A stretch of 64,000 nt of DNA from Pseudomonas sp. GOM7 (GTDB taxonomy: Bacteria; Pseudomonadota; Gammaproteobacteria; Pseudomonadales; Pseudomonadaceae), in the NCBI RefSeq assembly GCF_026723825.1, contig NZ_CP113519.1, positions 496,001 to 560,000 on the forward strand. Reading direction: 5' to 3'. The notes under the pieces were generated by a model, which saw only the letters and a program-made list of their open reading frames with translations, did not search any database and was not told where the DNA came from. Numbering within the stretch: the stretch's first letter is position 1; each line of letters opens with the position of its first letter. The position numbers and the translations under genes were made by a program. Shown here in pieces: positions 18,169 through 28,139 of this stretch.

Positions 18169-21100
18169 ATGCAATGGATCTTCATGCTGGTCGGTTTGGT
18201 GCTCGGGGCGGGTGCCGGTGAATCGATCACCGGCGCGCTGCTCGGCGGTTTGCTCGGCCTCGTTCTGGGCCAGGCGCTACGCCTGCAAGGGCTGGAAGCT
18301 CAGAACGCGCAACTGGCCGCGCAGCTCAAGGGCTTCGCCGAGCGCTTCGAGCGCGGCACCCAGGCCATTCACGAGCGCCTGCTCAAGGTGGAGCAGGGCG
18401 AGCGCCGTGAGCCTGAACCCGAACCGGTTGCTGCGCCTGCCGAGCCCGCCGTCGATCTGGCCGCCGAATCGCAGTCCGAACCCGTCGTTACCGAAGAGCC
18501 CGTGCCGGAGTTGGATTGGACGCTGGAGCCGTTGCCGGAAGTCGAGACCCCAGCGCCTGCCGATGAGCCGGAACCGCTGGCTGCCCAGGTTGCACATCAG
18601 CCCCAGCCCGCCCCACAACAGAGCCCCTGGCGCGAGCAAGTGCCACGAGAACCGAATCTTATCGAGCGCGGTATCGCGGCGGCCAAGGCCTGGCTGCTGG
18701 GTGGCAACACCGTGCTGCGGGTCGGCGTGGTGCTGCTGTTTCTCGGCCTGGCCTTCCTCCTGCGTTACGCCACCGAAGGGGTCGAAGTGCCGGTGGAGCT
18801 GCGCTATATGGGCGTTGCCGCCAGTGCCCTGGCGTTGCTCGGTCTGGGCTGGTGGCTGCGTCTGCGCAACCGCGGTTATGCCCTGGTGCTGCAGGGTACC
18901 GGCATTGCCGTGCTGTACCTGACGGTATTCGCCGCCATGCGTCTGCATCCGTTGCTCGATCCCGGCATGGCCCTCGGCCTGCTGGTGGCTGTGACGGCGT
19001 TCTCGGCCATTCTCGCCGTGCAGCAGAATGCCCTCGGCCTGGCCGCTGCGGCGGCGTTGGGCGGTTTCGCCGCGCCGATCCTCACCTCCACCGGCAGCGG
19101 CAACCATGTCGCGCTGTTTTCCTACTTCGCCCTGCTCAACGCCGGCATCTTTGCCATCGCCTGGTTCAAGGCCTGGCGCTTGCTCAACCTGATCGGTTTC
19201 GTCGGTACCTTCGGCATCGGCTTTGCCTGGGGGATGCGCTCCTACACGCCGGAGCTGCTGTGGAGCACCGAGCCGTTCCTGCTGTTGTTCTTGCTGATGT
19301 ACGTGGCCATCGGCCTGCTGTTCGCCCGCCGCACCCTGCGCGACGCGGCGGATGCACCCGAGGCGCGTGACGAGTTGCTGCGCTGGTCTGTGCGACGGGG
19401 TGATTACGTCGATGCCACCACGCTGTTCGGCCCACCGCTGGTGGGCTTCGGCCTGCAGGTGGCGTTGGTGCGGCATGTCGAGTTCGCCGCTGCCTTCAGT
19501 GCTCTGGGTCTCGGGTTGTTCTATCTGCTGCTGGCGCGAGTGCTCAAGGCACGCGCAGGCGAACGCGCGCTGTTGCTGGTGGAAACCTGCCTGGCACTCG
19601 GCGTGGTATTCGCCAGCCTGGCCATCCCGCTCGGCCTCGATGCGCGCTGGACCAGTGCCGCCTGGGCCGTGGAAGGCGCCGGCATCTTCTGGCTTGGCCT
19701 GCGCCAGGGGCGGCCGCTGGCGCGTGCGTTCGCCCTGTTGCTGCAGGTGGGGGCGGCGCTGGCTTTCATGGTTGGTCTGGATTTCGGCTACGACAGCCTG
19801 TTCGACGGCTCGCCGCTGGGCGCACTGATGCTCGGTATGGCCTTGCTGTTCAGCTACTGGCAACTGCGTCAGGCGCCGCAGTTCGCCAGCGCCTGGGAAA
19901 ACCGATTGCTGCCCTGGCTGGGGCTGGTCGGGTTGGCGTTTCTCTATCTGATCGCTCCGCTGCTGTTCCAGGCGCCCGGTACCACGATTGCCTGGGCGCT
20001 GGCCGGGTTGGCGACACTGTTCGTCGGGTTGCGCCTGGCCGCGCCGAGCTTCGTCTATTGCGCCTTCGCCATCCAGCTCCTGGGCGGGCTGCTGTTTCTC
20101 GGCCAGATGGCGCTGGATTCGCTGTTCGGCCGTGGTGGTTTCAGCGCCGGCTGGTTCGGCCTGCTGGCGGCGTCGATGGTTGGCCTGGCGCTGATCGCCG
20201 GCATGCTGCTGGCGGCGCGTGATCCGCAGATTCGCCAGAATCGCCGCCTGCTCGGCGCCTTGTCGATGGTGATGCTGGTGGGCCTGGTGTTCATCAACCT
20301 GGCTGTGTTGTTCGTGCTGCCCTGGGTGGCGGCTGCCGCCGTGTGGGGCGGTACGGGCCTGCTGATTCTCTGGCTGGCGCTTTACCTGCAGCAGCGTGCG
20401 GCTTTCCTGTTCAGCCTGGTGCTGCAGGTTTTCGCCGGGCTGGCCTTCCTTGCGGCCGGGCCATTACTGCTGGCGGGTATCAGTGGCGAGGGGCTGTCGC
20501 CGTTGGCGCATACCGGCTTCTGGACGCCCGCGGTGCTTGGTCTGGCCGCGCAGATTGGCGCCTGGCGCCTGCACCGCCTGGCGCGCAGCGGGCGCGAGAC
20601 GGGGATCGATGGCGTCAGCCTGCAGCGCCTGGGCCAGTTGCTGTTGGCTTGGGGCGCCAGTTGGTGGGCGTTGGCTGTGAGCAGCGAAGTGCTGCGCTTC
20701 GTGGCGCCGGAGCTGCAGGCCAGCGCGTTGCTACTGCTGGCGGCAGTGTCGGCTCTGATCTGGATGCTGCTGGCCCTGCGCAGCCGCTGGCGCGAGCTGG
20801 CAGTGCTGTGCAGCCTGCTGGCGCCCGTGGCAGGGGCGATTCTGGCCTATGCCTGGCATCTGTACTACCACCCGCTGGCGAACCTTGGCTGGCTGGGTTG
20901 GGCTGCCGTGCTGGCCGTGCACCTGCTGGTATTGAAGCGACTCACTGATGTGCTGCCGAGCACCGCGGCCAGTGTCGCCCATGTGCTTGGCTGCTGGTTG
21001 CTGATTGGCGTGCTGGCGCTGGAGCTGCGCTATCTGCTGCTGAGCCTGGCCGAACACTACAACGCCTGGCGCTGGTTGGGTTGGGCGCTGCTGCCGACCG

Positions 21101-21777
21101 CCTATCTGTGGACGATGGCGCAGGCCCGCCGGCTACCTTGGCCGGTGGCCAGCTTCGAGCGTGAATACCGGCTGTGGGCGGCGGCACCGCCGGCGGCGCT
21201 GATGCTCGCCTGGTTCTGGCTGGCCAATGCCAACAGCGCCGGTGACAGCGATCCGCTGCCTTACCTGCCGCTGTTCAATCCACTGGAACTCGGCCTGTTA
21301 CTGTGCCTTGGTGCGCTGCTGGCCTGGGGCCGCTTCGCCCTGCCACATTTTGGTCTGCAGCCGAGTCGCGCGCTGCAGGCGGTGCAGGTCGTGGCCGGGG
21401 CGTCGCTGTTCGCCCTGCTTACGGTGATGGTGATGCGTACCGCCCACCATTGGGGCGGCGTGCCCTGGCAGCGTTCCGCACTGTTCGACTCGATGCTGGT
21501 GCAGGCCGGGTTGTCCATCGTCTGGACGCTGATCGCCCTGGCGCTGATGCTCTTCGGCCACCTGCGTGCACGCCGCGAGATGTGGCTGGTCGGTGCAGCG
21601 CTGATCGCCCTGGTGGTGGCCAAGCTGTTCTTCGTCGAGCTGGGCAATCGCGGTGGCCTGGAGCGCATCGTGTCGTTCATCGGTGTTGGCGTACTGCTGC
21701 TGGTGGTGGGCTATTTCGCGCCGCTGCCGCCACGTGGTCATGAGCAAACCACCCGGAACGAGGAGTCGCTATCGTGA
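18169..21777 (+). CDS. large polytopic membrane protein, DUF2339
   Basis: 1202 residues. An N-terminal hydrophobic pair is followed by a coiled-coil-like stretch (about 40-90) and an acidic, proline-rich linker (80-160, many Glu/Pro repeats). The rest, from about 185, is a run of some 25 or more membrane helices separated by short loops. This is the DUF2339 family, whose function is not known. It overlaps the following DUF3999 gene by 4 bases (GTGA), and the two families are commonly adjacent, so they probably form one envelope system. The ATG at 18169 is preceded by AGGGTAGGGA at somewhat long spacing. No enzymatic motif is visible. Confidence 0.85.
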   Translation: MQWIFMLVGLVLGAGAGESITGALLGGLLGLVLGQALRLQGLEAQNAQLAAQLKGFAERFERGTQAIHERLLKVEQGERREPEPEPVAAPAEPAVDLAAESQSEPVVTEEPVPELDWTLEPLPEVETPAPADEPEPLAAQVAHQPQPAPQQSPWREQVPREPNLIERGIAAAKAWLLGGNTVLRVGVVLLFLGLAFLLRYATEGVEVPVELRYMGVAASALALLGLGWWLRLRNRGYALVLQGTGIAVLYLTVFAAMRLHPLLDPGMALGLLVAVTAFSAILAVQQNALGLAAAAALGGFAAPILTSTGSGNHVALFSYFALLNAGIFAIAWFKAWRLLNLIGFVGTFGIGFAWGMRSYTPELLWSTEPFLLLFLLMYVAIGLLFARRTLRDAADAPEARDELLRWSVRRGDYVDATTLFGPPLVGFGLQVALVRHVEFAAAFSALGLGLFYLLLARVLKARAGERALLLVETCLALGVVFASLAIPLGLDARWTSAAWAVEGAGIFWLGLRQGRPLARAFALLLQVGAALAFMVGLDFGYDSLFDGSPLGALMLGMALLFSYWQLRQAPQFASAWENRLLPWLGLVGLAFLYLIAPLLFQAPGTTIAWALAGLATLFVGLRLAAPSFVYCAFAIQLLGGLLFLGQMALDSLFGRGGFSAGWFGLLAASMVGLALIAGMLLAARDPQIRQNRRLLGALSMVMLVGLVFINLAVLFVLPWVAAAAVWGGTGLLILWLALYLQQRAAFLFSLVLQVFAGLAFLAAGPLLLAGISGEGLSPLAHTGFWTPAVLGLAAQIGAWRLHRLARSGRETGIDGVSLQRLGQLLLAWGASWWALAVSSEVLRFVAPELQASALLLLAAVSALIWMLLALRSRWRELAVLCSLLAPVAGAILAYAWHLYYHPLANLGWLGWAAVLAVHLLVLKRLTDVLPSTAASVAHVLGCWLLIGVLALELRYLLLSLAEHYNAWRWLGWALLPTAYLWTMAQARRLPWPVASFEREYRLWAAAPPAALMLAWFWLANANSAGDSDPLPYLPLFNPLELGLLLCLGALLAWGRFALPHFGLQPSRALQAVQVVAGASLFALLTVMVMRTAHHWGGVPWQRSALFDSMLVQAGLSIVWTLIALALMLFGHLRARREMWLVGAALIALVVAKLFFVELGNRGGLERIVSFIGVGVLLLVVGYFAPLPPRGHEQTTRNEESLS

Positions 21778-23123
21778 GAGTCGTCATCGCCCTGTTGACC
21801 CTGCTGGCCATGACCGGCGCAGGGCAGGCCCAGGAGCGTCAGGAGGATTATCGGCAGAGGCTGCCGTTGAGCCTGAGCGGTGAAGGCCCCTGGTATCGGC
21901 TGCAATTACCTATCAGCGTGTATTTCGCCGCCCGCCATGCCGACCTACGCGATGTACGCGTGTTCGATGGCCAGGGGCAGGCGCAGGCCTACGCCTTGCT
22001 GCCTGGGCAGGCGCACACGCAGGAGCGATTGCAGGAACATGGCGTGCGCTGGTTCCCCCTGTATGCCGAGGATGAGCCCGGCGTCGCGCCGCGGTTACGG
22101 GTGCAGCGCAGCAGCGACGGTACATTGATCGAGCTGAGCGATCAGGCACCGACAGCGGCCGAGCGGCAACTGCGTGGCTGGCTGCTCGACGCCAGCAGCA
22201 TCGAGGCGCCCTTGGTACGCTTGAGTTTGAGCTGGAGTGGTGCCGAAGAAGGTTTTCAGCGCTTCAGCATCGAGGCCAGCGATGATCTGCAGCACTGGCG
22301 CAGTTGGGGGGAAGGGCAGGTGGCACGGCTGAGCTTTGCCGGCGAGCGCATCGACCAGCGCCAGGTCGAGCTGCCGGGGCAACGCGCCCGCTATCTGCGT
22401 ATGCTCTGGCAGAGCCCGCGGCAGGCGCCCACGCTGGACGTGGTGACCCTGCGCAGCCGCCAGCAGGCCAACCAGGCTGCGCCATTGTCATGGTCATCGG
22501 TGCTGCCGGCACGGGCCCTGGGCAAGGATCAGTACCAGTGGCAATTGCCCCAGGCCATGCCATTGGAGCGCTTGCGAATGACCCTGGATGCCCCCAATAC
22601 CCTGGCGCCAGTGCGTTTCGAGGGGCGTGCCAGTGAGCAGGCGGGCTGGCAGCCCCTGGCCACCGGGCTGTTCTATCGCTTGAGCGATGGTGCCCGTGAG
22701 CTACGCCAGGACGAGCTGGCATTGCCAGGCTGGCCGGTCAGCCAGTTGCGCCTGCAGGTGGATGCCCGTGGCGGTGGGCTGGGCCAGCAGCCACCAAGGT
22801 TGCAGATTGCCCTGCGCGCCAGCGAGTTGGTGTTCCTGGCCCGTGGCGAGCCGCCGTTTACCCTGGCTGTGGGTAACGCCGAGGCCAGCTCGGCCGCCTT
22901 GCCGCTAACCACGCTGATTCCGGGTTACCGCCCCGAGCGCCTGGCGACGCTGGGCACGGCCGAGGCCGACGACAGCCACGCAGCCGTGTCGGAGACGGCC
23001 AGCCAGGCCGATGTCCACGCGGGCGACCTGCGCCGCTGGGGGCTTTGGGGTCTGCTCCTGGCAGGGGTCGCTCTGCTGGCGGGCATGGCCTTCAGTCTGC
23101 TCAGGCGTGCGCCCGATAGCTGA
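21774..23123 (+). CDS. DUF3999 family protein, exported and membrane-anchored
   Basis: 449 residues starting at a GTG that overlaps the previous stop (GTGA). There is a signal peptide (about 1-20), a long extracytoplasmic region that looks beta-rich (VSFxDLRDVRVFD, then discoidin-like repeats such as FQRFSIEASDDLQHW near 165), and one C-terminal membrane helix (about 418-440, LWGLLLAGVALLAGMAFSLL) followed by RRAPDS. Function unknown; probably acts with the DUF2339 protein at the cell envelope. The sugar-binding-like reading of the repeats is only suggestive. Confidence 0.85.
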   Translation: MRVVIALLTLLAMTGAGQAQERQEDYRQRLPLSLSGEGPWYRLQLPISVYFAARHADLRDVRVFDGQGQAQAYALLPGQAHTQERLQEHGVRWFPLYAEDEPGVAPRLRVQRSSDGTLIELSDQAPTAAERQLRGWLLDASSIEAPLVRLSLSWSGAEEGFQRFSIEASDDLQHWRSWGEGQVARLSFAGERIDQRQVELPGQRARYLRMLWQSPRQAPTLDVVTLRSRQQANQAAPLSWSSVLPARALGKDQYQWQLPQAMPLERLRMTLDAPNTLAPVRFEGRASEQAGWQPLATGLFYRLSDGARELRQDELALPGWPVSQLRLQVDARGGGLGQQPPRLQIALRASELVFLARGEPPFTLAVGNAEASSAALPLTTLIPGYRPERLATLGTAEADDSHAAVSETASQADVHAGDLRRWGLWGLLLAGVALLAGMAFSLLRRAPDS

Positions 23124-23340
23124 ACTGTCGATGGCAAACAGCACCTGCCTGGCCGGCGCTTTTGCAGTATCTTAGGCGGCGTTCGCGATCATGCTTGCAG
23201 GTCGTCGCTACAGGCGCTGATCCGGGAACCCGTTCCGGGCATTTCGCCCCTTATCCTTCGGTCTGGAAAGCCAGCTTGTCCACGTTGATTCGCACCGTCG
23301 CTCGCACCGCTGGCCGCTGCCATTTCGCAGAGGTGCGCTG
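23124..23340. other. 217-bp intergenic region
   Basis: No gene or clear terminator seen. A weak stem (CCGGGAAC against GTTCCGG, near 23220-23240) is present. It should hold the promoter of the diguanylate cyclase gene, but no consensus promoter stands out. Confidence 0.4.
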
Positions 23341-25041
23341 ATGTACGCCTGCATGACCTCGGGCTGGTCGCCTTCACCCCCCGTTCTGGTCACCTCGCTG
23401 GTGTGCTTCGGCGTCATCCTGCTGGCGCACTGGATGAGTCGCCAGCGCGATTTTCCTGGGCGCGACAGTTTCATCCTGCTGCACCTTTCCAGCCTCTGGT
23501 GGATGGCCTGCGCATCGCTGGAACTGAGCATGATGGCCGCCGATTGCAAGATGTTCTGGGCCTCTGTTGCCTGGCTGGGGATTCTCTTCACGCCCACCTT
23601 CTGGGCGGTGTTCCTCTGGCAGTACGTCAACAGCGTGCGCCGGCCGATGCCGCGCCTGGGCATGCTGGCGCTGAGCCTGGTGCCGCTGCTGGTATGGGGC
23701 GCGGCATTGAGCAACCCCTGGCATGGCCTGTTCTACCTCGCCGACAGCGCCCCCATCGACGATACGCCAGGCGCGCCGGTGCGCTACGTGCACGGCCCGC
23801 TGTTCTATGCCACCGCCGCCTACGTCTACCTGCTGATGGCCTTCTGCATGGGCGTGGTGGTGCGCGCGGCGCTACTCAGCAAGGGCCTGCATCGCCGTCA
23901 TTATCTGGGCTTCGTGCTGGTCACCGCCGCGCCTTGGGCGGCCAATATCGCCTACGTGGTGTTCGGCTGGACGGTCTTCGGCATCGACCCCACCTCGTTC
24001 TGCTTCGCCTTCACCCTGGTCGCCTTCGCCTGGCTGATCGTCGGTGCGCGCCTGTTCGACCTATTGCCGGTGGCACGCCATCTGCTGCTGGAGGCGCTGA
24101 TCGACCCGGTGCTGGTGATCGACCCGCGCGGGCGGGTAATCGAGGCCAACCCGGCCGCGCTGAAACTGGCTAGCCTGACACAGGGTTGGCAGGGCCGGTC
24201 TCTGGCCGACTGGCCCGTGTTCGGCAGTGACCTGCATCATCTGCTGCAAGCGCAGGGCAACGAGGCCGGCGAGCAGATGCTGACCCTGACCAGCGCCGCA
24301 CGCTATTACGAAGTGCGGGTGCGCGGCATCGAGCGCATCACCCGCCATGGCCCTGTGCTGCTGGGGCGCATGCTCTACGTGCGCGATGTGACCCAGCGCC
24401 ACCTGGCCAAGCTCAAGCTGGCCGAGGCACTGGCGCTGAGCGAGGAGCGCCTGCGCACCATCTCGCTGCTGCACGAACAACTGCGCGAACAGGCCCTGTG
24501 CGACCCCCTGACCGGCCTCTACAACCGCCGCTACCTGGACGAGTTCTTCGACCGTGAACACGCCCGGGTGCAGCGCGAGAACCTGCCCCTGGCGCTGGCG
24601 CTGATCGACCTCGATCACTTCAAGCGTCTCAATGACGAATGTGGTCACCTGGTTGGCGACGACGTACTCAAGGCTGTCGCCCAGCATCTGCTGGAGAACC
24701 TGCGCAGCACCGACGCGGTCTTTCGCATTGGTGGCGAGGAGTTCCTGCTGATCATGCCAGGGGTCGATAGCAGCGAGGCTCGCTCGCGTCTGCAGGCGCT
24801 CTGCGCGCAACTGGCCAGCCGAGCGCTGCCCACCCGGGGCGGCGATCAGCGTGTCACCCTGTCTGCCGGCTTGGCGCACTGGCCATTGCAGGGGCAGCGT
24901 CTGGACGAGCTGTTGCAGGTGGCCGATGCGGCCTTGTACGAGGCCAAGCGCAGCGGGCGCAACCGGGTCTGCTGCCAGTTGTCGAGCAGCGAATCCCACC
25001 ATCCATCCCAGCAGGCAGCATTGCCCGGCGACTCGGGTTAA
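23341..25041 (+). CDS. membrane diguanylate cyclase (7TM sensor-PAS-GGDEF)
   Basis: 566 residues. About seven membrane helices occupy 15-235, resembling the histidine-kinase 7TM sensor region. A PAS-like segment follows ([20 protein letters not shown] near 255-275), then a short coiled coil and a GGDEF domain from about 385 ([16 protein letters not shown]). The active-site motif is GGEEF at 464-468, and a c-di-GMP inhibitory I-site RSTD (455-458) sits exactly five residues upstream, so the enzyme should be active and feedback-regulated. It makes c-di-GMP, which generally favours sessile growth. The ligand is unknown. It is transcribed toward fbp but 34 bases separate them. Confidence 0.9.
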   Translation: MYACMTSGWSPSPPVLVTSLVCFGVILLAHWMSRQRDFPGRDSFILLHLSSLWWMACASLELSMMAADCKMFWASVAWLGILFTPTFWAVFLWQYVNSVRRPMPRLGMLALSLVPLLVWGAALSNPWHGLFYLADSAPIDDTPGAPVRYVHGPLFYATAAYVYLLMAFCMGVVVRAALLSKGLHRRHYLGFVLVTAAPWAANIAYVVFGWTVFGIDPTSFCFAFTLVAFAWLIVGARLFDLLPVARHLLLEALIDPVLVIDPRGRVIEANPAALKLASLTQGWQGRSLADWPVFGSDLHHLLQAQGNEAGEQMLTLTSAARYYEVRVRGIERITRHGPVLLGRMLYVRDVTQRHLAKLKLAEALALSEERLRTISLLHEQLREQALCDPLTGLYNRRYLDEFFDREHARVQRENLPLALALIDLDHFKRLNDECGHLVGDDVLKAVAQHLLENLRSTDAVFRIGGEEFLLIMPGVDSSEARSRLQALCAQLASRALPTRGGDQRVTLSAGLAHWPLQGQRLDELLQVADAALYEAKRSGRNRVCCQLSSSESHHPSQQAALPGDSG

Positions 25042-25075
25042 ACTGCGCGGGTTTTTTCCCTTTCCGGAGCCATCC

Positions 25076-26086
25076 ATGTCCCGTGTCACCCTCAGCCGCT
25101 ACCTGATCGAGCAGACTCGCAGCCACAACACCCCGGCCGACCTGCGTTTCCTTATCGAAGTCGTGGCGCGGGCCTGCAAGGCGATCAGCCACCAGGTTTC
25201 CAAGGGGGCCCTCGGCGGCGTACTGGGCAGCCTGGACAGCGAGAACGTGCAGGGTGAGGTGCAGAAGAAGCTCGACGTGATCTCCAACGAGATCCTCCTC
25301 GAAGCCAACGAGTGGGGCGGCCACCTGGCCGGCATGGCCTCCGAGGAAATGGACAACGCCTACCAGATTCCCGGCAAGTATCCGAAAGGTGCCTACCTGC
25401 TGGTGTTTGACCCGCTGGACGGCTCCAGCAACATCGACGTCAACGTCTCGGTGGGTACCATCTTCTCCGTGCTGCGCTGCCCGGATAATCTGCAAGGCGA
25501 AAGCGGCGACCTGGGCGAAGAAGCCTTCCTGCAGCCGGGCACCGAGCAGGTCTGTGCCGGTTATGCCATCTACGGCCCGCAGACCATGCTGATGCTGACC
25601 CTGGGTAATGGTGTCAAAGGCTTTACCCTGGATCGCGAGTTGGGCAGCTTCGTGCTCACCCACGACAACATCAAGGTGCCGGAATCCACCAAGGAATTCG
25701 CCATCAACATGTCCAACCAGCGCCACTGGGAAGCGCCAGTGCAGCGTTACGTCTCCGAACTGCTGGCCGGCGAAACCGGCCCGCTGGGGCGCAACTACAA
25801 CATGCGCTGGATCGCCTCGATGGTGGCTGACGTGCACCGTATCCTCACCCGTGGCGGCATCTTCATGTACCCGTGGGATGCCCGTGAGCCGGACAAACCG
25901 GGCAAGCTGCGCCTGATGTACGAGGCCAACCCGATGTCGATGATCATCGAACAGGCCGGTGGTGCCGCCACCGATGGCAGCCAGCGCATCCTCGATATTC
26001 AGCCCACTTCCCTGCACCAGCGGGTGCCGGTTTTCCTCGGCTCCAAGGAAGAAGTGCTGCGCATCACCGCCTACCATCGCAGCTAA
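25076..26086 (+). CDS. fbp: class I fructose-1,6-bisphosphatase
   Basis: 336 residues, the usual length. The diagnostic metal-binding motif [20 protein letters not shown] lies near 112-131, with [13 protein letters not shown] upstream and GGIFMYPWD near 261 for substrate binding. It hydrolyses fructose-1,6-bisphosphate to fructose-6-phosphate in gluconeogenesis, needed when growing on the amino-acid-like carbon sources handled elsewhere in this window. The start at 25076 has CCGGAG upstream; longer frames run back through the previous gene. The stop overlaps the next start (TAATG). Confidence 0.96.
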   Translation: MSRVTLSRYLIEQTRSHNTPADLRFLIEVVARACKAISHQVSKGALGGVLGSLDSENVQGEVQKKLDVISNEILLEANEWGGHLAGMASEEMDNAYQIPGKYPKGAYLLVFDPLDGSSNIDVNVSVGTIFSVLRCPDNLQGESGDLGEEAFLQPGTEQVCAGYAIYGPQTMLMLTLGNGVKGFTLDRELGSFVLTHDNIKVPESTKEFAINMSNQRHWEAPVQRYVSELLAGETGPLGRNYNMRWIASMVADVHRILTRGGIFMYPWDAREPDKPGKLRLMYEANPMSMIIEQAGGAATDGSQRILDIQPTSLHQRVPVFLGSKEEVLRITAYHRS

Positions 26087-26688
26087 TGAACGCTTGGCAG
26101 CCGCTGCTCGACTGGTGGTTCGGTGCTGCTGATGCCCCGGCCAGCGAGGTGGCGGCAGCGCGCCGAGGCCTGTGGTTCGGCAAGCGCGACAGCCAGGATC
26201 GTGAGGCCAGCGAGCGCTTCGGCGCCTGGGTCGAGCTGGCGCTGGCCGGTGAGCTGCACGGCTGGGACGAGAATCCGCAGGGCTGGCTGGCGCAGTTGAT
26301 CCTGCTCGACCAGCTCCCACGCATGATCTTTCGCGACACGCCACGGGCCTTTGCCGGCGACGCCCTGGCCCGCCCCTTGTTGCAGGCCGGGCTGGCGCAA
26401 GGCTGGGATGGCAGGCTGGCGCCGATCCAGCGGGTGTTCGCCTATCTGGTGTTCGAGCATGCCGAAGACTTGCATCTGCAGCAGCGCGCGGTCGGGCTGT
26501 TCCGCGCCCTCCTGGAACAGGCCGAGGGAGCGGAGCAGGCCACCTTCGCGGATTTTCTCGATTATGCCGAGCGCCATCTGCGTGTGATCGAGCGTTTTGG
26601 CCGCTTCCCCCATCGCAATGCCATTCTCGGTCGCCCCTCCACGGACGCGGAACTGGCTTTCCTGCGGGAACCCGGTTCGAGTTTCTAA
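26086..26688 (+). CDS. DUF924 family protein
   Basis: 200 residues, mostly helical, with the family signature WFG near the N-terminus, QGWLAQLILLDQLPRMIFR near 66-84, and FPHRNAILGR near 180. The family adopts a TPR-like helical fold; its function is not established. Its ATG overlaps the fbp stop by one base, so it is translated with fbp and may be linked functionally or only by expression. Length is normal for the family. Confidence 0.85.
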   Translation: MNAWQPLLDWWFGAADAPASEVAAARRGLWFGKRDSQDREASERFGAWVELALAGELHGWDENPQGWLAQLILLDQLPRMIFRDTPRAFAGDALARPLLQAGLAQGWDGRLAPIQRVFAYLVFEHAEDLHLQQRAVGLFRALLEQAEGAEQATFADFLDYAERHLRVIERFGRFPHRNAILGRPSTDAELAFLREPGSSF

Positions 26689-26756
26689 CTCCAAGCGGGC
26701 AAGTCGTCTTCGGCTATGCCAAGCTTGCTGGCATCTTCCCATCAGGAGTTTCACTC

Positions 26757-27008
26757 ATGTCCAAGCGTGCTTTCGTCTTGCTCACCTGCTGTCTGCTCGC
26801 TGCCTGCAACAAGATCAATCAGGAAAACTACGCCAAGCTCGAGGCCGGCATGAGCAAGGCCGAGGTGGAAAGCCTTCTCGGTGCGCCCGGGGAGTGCGCC
26901 GGGGCGCTGGGAATGACTAGCTGCACCTGGGGCGACGACAAGGCCTATATCAGCGTCCAGTACGCCGGAGACAAGGTGATGATGTTCTCCGGCAAGGGGC
27001 TCAAGTAA
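26757..27008 (+). CDS. small lipoprotein, DUF3862 / BLIP-like
   Basis: 83 residues with a lipoprotein signal (LTCCLLAAC, acylated cysteine at about residue 18) followed by a SmpA/OmlA-like or BLIP-like fold: NYAKLEAGMSKAEVESLLG then a C-x-W hairpin GMTSCTWGDD. Ends with GDKVMMFSGKGL. Two further cysteines in the mature part could form a disulfide. It likely sits in the outer membrane or periplasm; role unknown. It lies 11 bases before the lipocalin gene and probably shares its transcript. Confidence 0.8.
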   Translation: MSKRAFVLLTCCLLAACNKINQENYAKLEAGMSKAEVESLLGAPGECAGALGMTSCTWGDDKAYISVQYAGDKVMMFSGKGLK

Positions 27009-27019
27009 CAGGAGATCTC

Positions 27020-27562
27020 ATGCGTTCCATCCTCATTGCCGGCGCCATGCTGGCCCTCGTCGGCTGCGCCAATTCCGGCACCGGCCCGGCGGCCGTCGAG
27101 CCACCCGAAACCGTGCAGGTCGACCTGCAGCGCTACCAGGGCACCTGGTACGAGCTGGCGCGGCTGCCGATGTTCTTCCAGCGCAATTGCGTGCAGTCCG
27201 AGGCGCACTATGGCCTGCGCGACGATGGCGGCATCGACGTCACCAACCGCTGCCGCGACAAGGACGGCGAGTGGATCGAAGCCAAGGGCACGGCCGAGCC
27301 GCAGGTTCCGGGCCGTACCGACAAGCTCTGGGTACGTTTCGACAACTGGGTCAGCAAGATCCTGCCGATCAAGGGCGATTACTGGGTGCTGTACCACGAC
27401 GATGACTACCGCGTGGCGCTGGTCGGCCACCCGGAGCGCAAGTACCTGTGGTTGCTGTCACGCACCCCCGAAGTGGATCAGGCGACTCGCGACAAACTGC
27501 TCAGCGTGGCCCGCGAGCAGGGCTACGACACCTCGGAGCTGATCTGGCGCAAGGCCGATTGA
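27020..27562 (+). CDS. blc: outer-membrane lipocalin Blc
   Basis: 180 residues with lipobox LALVGC (cysteine about residue 15). The lipocalin signature YQGTWYELARLPMFFQ follows near 38-53, DGGIDVTNRC near 70, and the third conserved region YLWLLSRTP near 143. Bacterial lipocalins bind lysophospholipids or fatty acids and act in envelope stress. The ribosome-binding site CAGGAGATC is close to the ATG. It follows the small lipoprotein gene and ends 7 bases before a strong palindrome that could act as its mRNA 3' stabiliser. Confidence 0.92.
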   Translation: MRSILIAGAMLALVGCANSGTGPAAVEPPETVQVDLQRYQGTWYELARLPMFFQRNCVQSEAHYGLRDDGGIDVTNRCRDKDGEWIEAKGTAEPQVPGRTDKLWVRFDNWVSKILPIKGDYWVLYHDDDYRVALVGHPERKYLWLLSRTPEVDQATRDKLLSVAREQGYDTSELIWRKAD

Positions 27563-27569
27563 GAGCTGG

Positions 27570-27618
27570 GTAGCCCGGATGCAATCCGGGAACGATCCCC
27601 GGATTGCATCCGGGCTAC
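27570..27618. repeat. REP-like perfect palindrome (GTAGCCCGG family), copy 3
   Basis: 21-base perfectly complementary arms around a 7-base loop, located between the convergent blc and lipoprotein genes. Nearly identical arms to the copy at 13699-13749. Confidence 0.92.
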
Positions 27619-27622
27619 GTGG

Positions 27623-28060
27623 TCACTCCCAATTCAGACGCGCCAGCTTCCATTCGCCGTCATCGAGCCACCATTCCAGCCTCGCCGAGTAGTGCCGCGC
27701 GCTGTCTGGGATCAAACCTTCCGCACCGGTCAGGCCGACCTGCGCCTCGGTGTGGCCCTTGCTGCTCATGGCCGGGTCGATCCAGCTATTCTTGCCCAGG
27801 GCGATCACCTTGACGTTCTTGTGACGCAGGAATAGCAGGGTCATGGTGCGCTTGGCCCAGTCGCGGTCGAGTTCCTGCTGGGCCTTGAAGTCAGGGTGCA
27901 ACTGCTCCAGCACCGCCCCGTTGCGCTTGGCTTCGAGGTTGTCCTGGAGCTGTTGAACGGCTGCTTCCAGGGCGGCTTGTGGGTCGTCTTTGGCGCCGCA
28001 GGCGACAAGCAAAAATGTGCAGAAAAGCAGCAGAGGGGCGAGTAGAAGTCTGGCTGACAT
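27623..28060 (-). CDS. putative lipoprotein of unknown function
   Basis: 145 residues from ATG at 28060, chosen because AAGGA lies 8 bases upstream; an ATG 6 codons earlier lacks a ribosome-binding site. The signal LLAPLLLFCTFLLVAC has a good lipobox (cysteine near residue 19). The mature part begins with a helix (QAALEAAVQQLQDNLEAKRNG) and ends with strands (SARLEWWLDDGEWKLARLNW), a pattern similar to NTF2-like proteins. No catalytic residues can be named. It is divergent from pip and convergent with blc. Confidence 0.75.
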   Translation of the reverse strand: MSARLLLAPLLLFCTFLLVACGAKDDPQAALEAAVQQLQDNLEAKRNGAVLEQLHPDFKAQQELDRDWAKRTMTLLFLRHKNVKVIALGKNSWIDPAMSSKGHTEAQVGLTGAEGLIPDSARHYSARLEWWLDDGEWKLARLNWE

Positions 28061-28139
28061 GCTGAACGTCCTTTTCATGGTTATGATGCCTGGCAGAGTG
28101 CAATACGGTTGTCGCCGCCCACCTGCCAGGAGCCTAACC

